Shown here: one piece after another, positions 61,436 to 64,000 of the stretch
How positions within the stretch are numbered: position 1 is the first letter of the stretch
Layout: each line of letters opens with the position of its first letter
DNA from: Flammulina velutipes
Taxonomy: Eukaryota > Basidiomycota > Agaricomycetes > Agaricales > Physalacriaceae
Reading direction: 5' to 3'
Assembly (NCBI GenBank): GCA_011800155.1
Contig: JAALGH010000011.1
Location: 682,001 to 746,000 of the forward strand
DNA length: 64,000 nucleotides
Notes under the pieces: generated by a model
What the model saw: only the letters and a program-made list of their open reading frames with translations
Databases searched by the model: none
What the model was told of the DNA's origin: nothing
Made by a program: the position numbers and the translations under genes

Positions 61436-62675
61436 TTAAAACTTAGCCATCGCCGCGAGGGGGAGACCAGCATTCCAACGAGGCTTGGGGAGGACTGTGA
61501 GAAACATAACCCAAAAATAGACGAGGACATACGCGTAGCAGTCTCTCTTGAATAGAATTCCGAGCGCGCCTAGGACCGAATAGGATTGTAGGTGGATTCT
61601 GCTAATTGAAAGGTGACACAGTAAGACGGGAAATGACAACCTACACATACATGGGATACGGAGTAGGCGTCAGATGGCAGACAAGAGGCAACGGCTGGAG
61701 AAACATATTTCTCTGGCTCACGAATCTCAGATGATTATAAGCAACAGAGATCACCGGAAGGAAGGAAAGTGGACGTACAAATGGCACATCATTAACAGCA
61801 CACCGTACGACGTCTACGATGGTTTCCATTGTCTGTCTCGCGCCAAAGGGAGTCTGGGTCTCGCACTCCAATAACGCCATCCGAGTTATAGCATTCACCA
61901 ACGTGTCGTCAAGCACAACTCCTCCTAGTGGAGCGACCTTTACGCGTTCGAGAAGAGTGGAGACGAAGTCTCTCACCCATCGATGACACCATAAGGTAGG
62001 CTCGTTAATGAAGCTCAGCCTGAAACCGTATTTTTGTTTGCAAGATAGACAATTATCTGCGATGGATGAAAGGACTAGCTTTCCCGAATCGAGCGATAAC
62101 ATTCGCTCGGCGAGTTGGCCACAACGAAGATGGTAGTCCAGAAACTGTTGATAGTCTTTTACGGTAAGGGTTGGATCAGAAGTGACATCCAGTGTGGTCA
62201 GTTCTTGCGTCGACAAGAAGAGGAGTTGGCGTGCGAGGACAAGAATGAGGTCATGCCAATCATGGCGACGAGCCATTGCGAGAAGCTTTAATTTGACGGG
62301 TCCTCTCTTGGTCAACCCGGCATGTTGAAGCTGTTCCGTTAAGGCCTTCTTACCATTTTCCATACAATACTTTTGTAGGGCATCCATGACCTCTTCCAGC
62401 TCGAGTTCGTCAAAAGGGGCCCGGTTGGGATATCCATAACAAAGGTGTAAGATTGTGCGCATCGTGCCAGAGCTTTCTGGTACCCTACAGACGGGCAGAT
62501 GCATGCACATTTCTTCGGGTTGGCCATCCTCCAAGAGGTTGGAAAAGAAAGGAGAGGCAGAAGTCAGGAAGGATTTCTGAACAAAGAGGCGGACATTGTC
62601 AGATGTACAAATAACCAAGTCAGGAGCAAGCCAGTATGATTGAATGTCTGTGGCGAGGTTCAAGTCGATAGACAT
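61436..62675 (-). CDS. BTB/POZ domain protein 2
   Basis: A long exon from 62675 down to about 61770 starts at MSIDLNLATDIQSYWLA. The BTB core is visible: PDLVICTSDNVRLFV, KSFLTSASPFFSNLL, and ILHLCYGYP followed by LEEVMDALQKYCM. The C-terminal region (residues 110-300) is helical and contains LKLLAMARRHDWHDL and several Cys. A donor GTACGT lies after VNDVPF. The likely last exon encodes PKPRWNAGLPLAAMAKF and stops at about 61436. Without splicing, the frame would run on to 61641. It is a family relative of the gene at 54772-55790. Confidence 0.75.
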
Positions 62676-62784
62676 GGTCGTGGTAAAAAGCTGGGCTGTT
62701 CAGTATAGGGGCTCATCGGTCCGTGATCAAGGGCCCGGCATGCTTGTCTTTGCACCACCATCTTCATGAGACTCTGCTGCGTCC

Positions 62785-63415
62785 ATGTCGTCGACAACAG
62801 CGAGCACGGTGTCTTCGCCAACGTCTGTCCCGACGCCCTCGCCGACGTCTGACTCGGGCATGACAGGCGGCAACTACTTTTTTGGGTTCTTGATAACGTT
62901 CATCGCCCTTCTTTTCATGTTCGTTGCATGTGGCGTACGGACACGACGCAGGCTGCGGCATGGGCGAATCGTCGACCTCGATGCGCTTGCCGGTATGCCT
63001 GGCTTTTTTGGCTCTACGTCGACGGTGTTGGAGACTCCCGTGTTGTGGGAGCCTTGGGTGCATAAAGCGGATGAGGCGATATGGAGGGCGATACAGGTAC
63101 GTGTTCGTTATCTCTCAGCCTTTTTCCTTCATTAACGATCTGTACTTGTAGCCTCTATCAACGAACAAGCTTGCAAGAGAGAATAGCGATAAACGACCTC
63201 CACCATTACGACTCTCGCCAAATCTTAGTGCATTGAATGGTCTTTCTTTGCCTAGATGGAAGGCGCAACCAAATCCCATCACTCGCAAAGTGGAACAGTC
63301 GACTCTCCAAGTCACTGTCCTCATATCTATGCCCCGCCAACAGCTCAATAAGGACTCTAGCCCTGAATACCAAATAGGTGTTGTGCAGCTGCCTTGGCAC
63401 GAGCCCACTTCATGA
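62785..63415 (+). CDS. Single-pass membrane protein, unknown
   Basis: Two exons, 62785-63096 and 63152-63415, give 191 residues. The N-terminus is Ser/Thr/Pro-rich and probably extracellular or lumenal. One membrane helix follows (FFGFLITFIALLFMFVACGV), with a basic stop-transfer (RTRRRLRHGR). The cytoplasmic part has an LWEPWVH segment and a C-terminal VTVLISMP strand with VVQLPWHEP. I think related proteins occur in other basidiomycetes but cannot name a function. It is divergent from BTB protein 2, with about 110 bp between the starts. Confidence 0.65.
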
Positions 63416-64000
63416 TACCTCTATCTTATATCTTCGGTACGCTTGGGACATTTGTATTTTGTACACTACGGAAATGCATAACCTGTACTCACCCATATCC
63501 ATAAACTTGGACAGTTGTTTGTTCGCGGTACTCGCTTCTTCCATCACTCATAGCTCTGCGCTTAGGAGCATGTCTCTGTGTTCGCTCTTCAAGGCATTTC
63601 ACACATGTTCACACTCTTGATCATCGAACTTCGCTCTGACTGACTTGAAATTCACTAGAACTTTTCGAATGCCGGAAAAATGTGTATTGTGCCGAAAGTT
63701 AACGTTGATAGTGCACACATATTGAGTTCAGAGAGCTATGAGTCGGAGTAGGCCGGGAGTAGGTAATTGTATCCATCGATACATAGTGTGGCGTATGTCA
63801 TATGCTATCACAGAAAACACGGGGCCAAGACTCAGATACTCTGGACAGGTGGTTTCCTGGGCATAATACGGCCTGTGGTACTGATGTCAGAAAATTTCTA
63901 CGAGCCACATCTTCCACCTACCATCTTCCCAAAATCGACCTGGTATGTCTTGAGCAAGTTCATCATGGGATAGTGTCGATTTCAATTTTCGAAAGCTACA
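63416..64000. other. Right edge, no gene seen
   Basis: Short frames only on both strands (for example 63378-63620 and 63767-63973), without domains. Confidence 0.4.

Overview
The window looks like nuclear DNA of a basidiomycete, probably an Agaricomycete. Genes are split by many 45-65 nt GT-AG introns with CTNAY-like branch sites, and the protein families are typical of mushroom-forming fungi: basidiomycete BTB proteins, HNH_2-type proteins, YqjM-like NADH:flavin oxidoreductases (OYEs), CPAF-like S41 peptidases, a class-3 aldehyde dehydrogenase and a Zn-cluster regulator. Exon boundaries below were read by eye from frame, splice signals and paralogue comparison. No transcript or database was available.

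Left part (1-10082): a Ty3/gypsy-type retroelement on the minus strand with an upstream ORF, gag, protease, reverse transcriptase, RNase H and integrase. It has a canonical -1 slippery heptamer before the gag stop, two likely homopolymer frameshifts, and at least twelve short CCGCT...AGCGG-type hairpins along its length. No matching LTR pair was found.

Duplicated part (10083-25447): a direct duplication (10083-15986 and 19654-25447) whose divergence is mosaic. The right half is almost identical between copies and carries a five-exon HNH_2-type gene. The left half has diverged. Copy 2 runs into a complete OYE gene (25123-26525); copy 1 ends abruptly inside the same gene and leaves a 325 bp 3' stump.

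Middle (26860-44140): two S41 peptidase genes form an inverted pair about 11 kb apart. Between them lie a conserved unknown gene, a tail-anchored aldehyde dehydrogenase, a Zn-cluster/proline-rich regulator and a small membrane-protein gene. A partial tandem copy of that membrane-protein gene is split by a 1,271 bp near-perfect palindrome (547 bp arms, ACAATA target duplication).

Right part (44200-64000): a mix of family expansions and housekeeping genes. It holds three more OYE genes, two APH/kinase-fold genes with a deleted pseudogene, an MsrA-like gene lacking its catalytic cysteine, GPN2 GTPase, a truncated RecQ-like fragment, two BTB genes, a p32/MAM33 mitochondrial protein, a candidate eIF4E-binding protein and a single-pass membrane protein. 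The clearest new element in the window is the palindromic insertion at 38423-39693.
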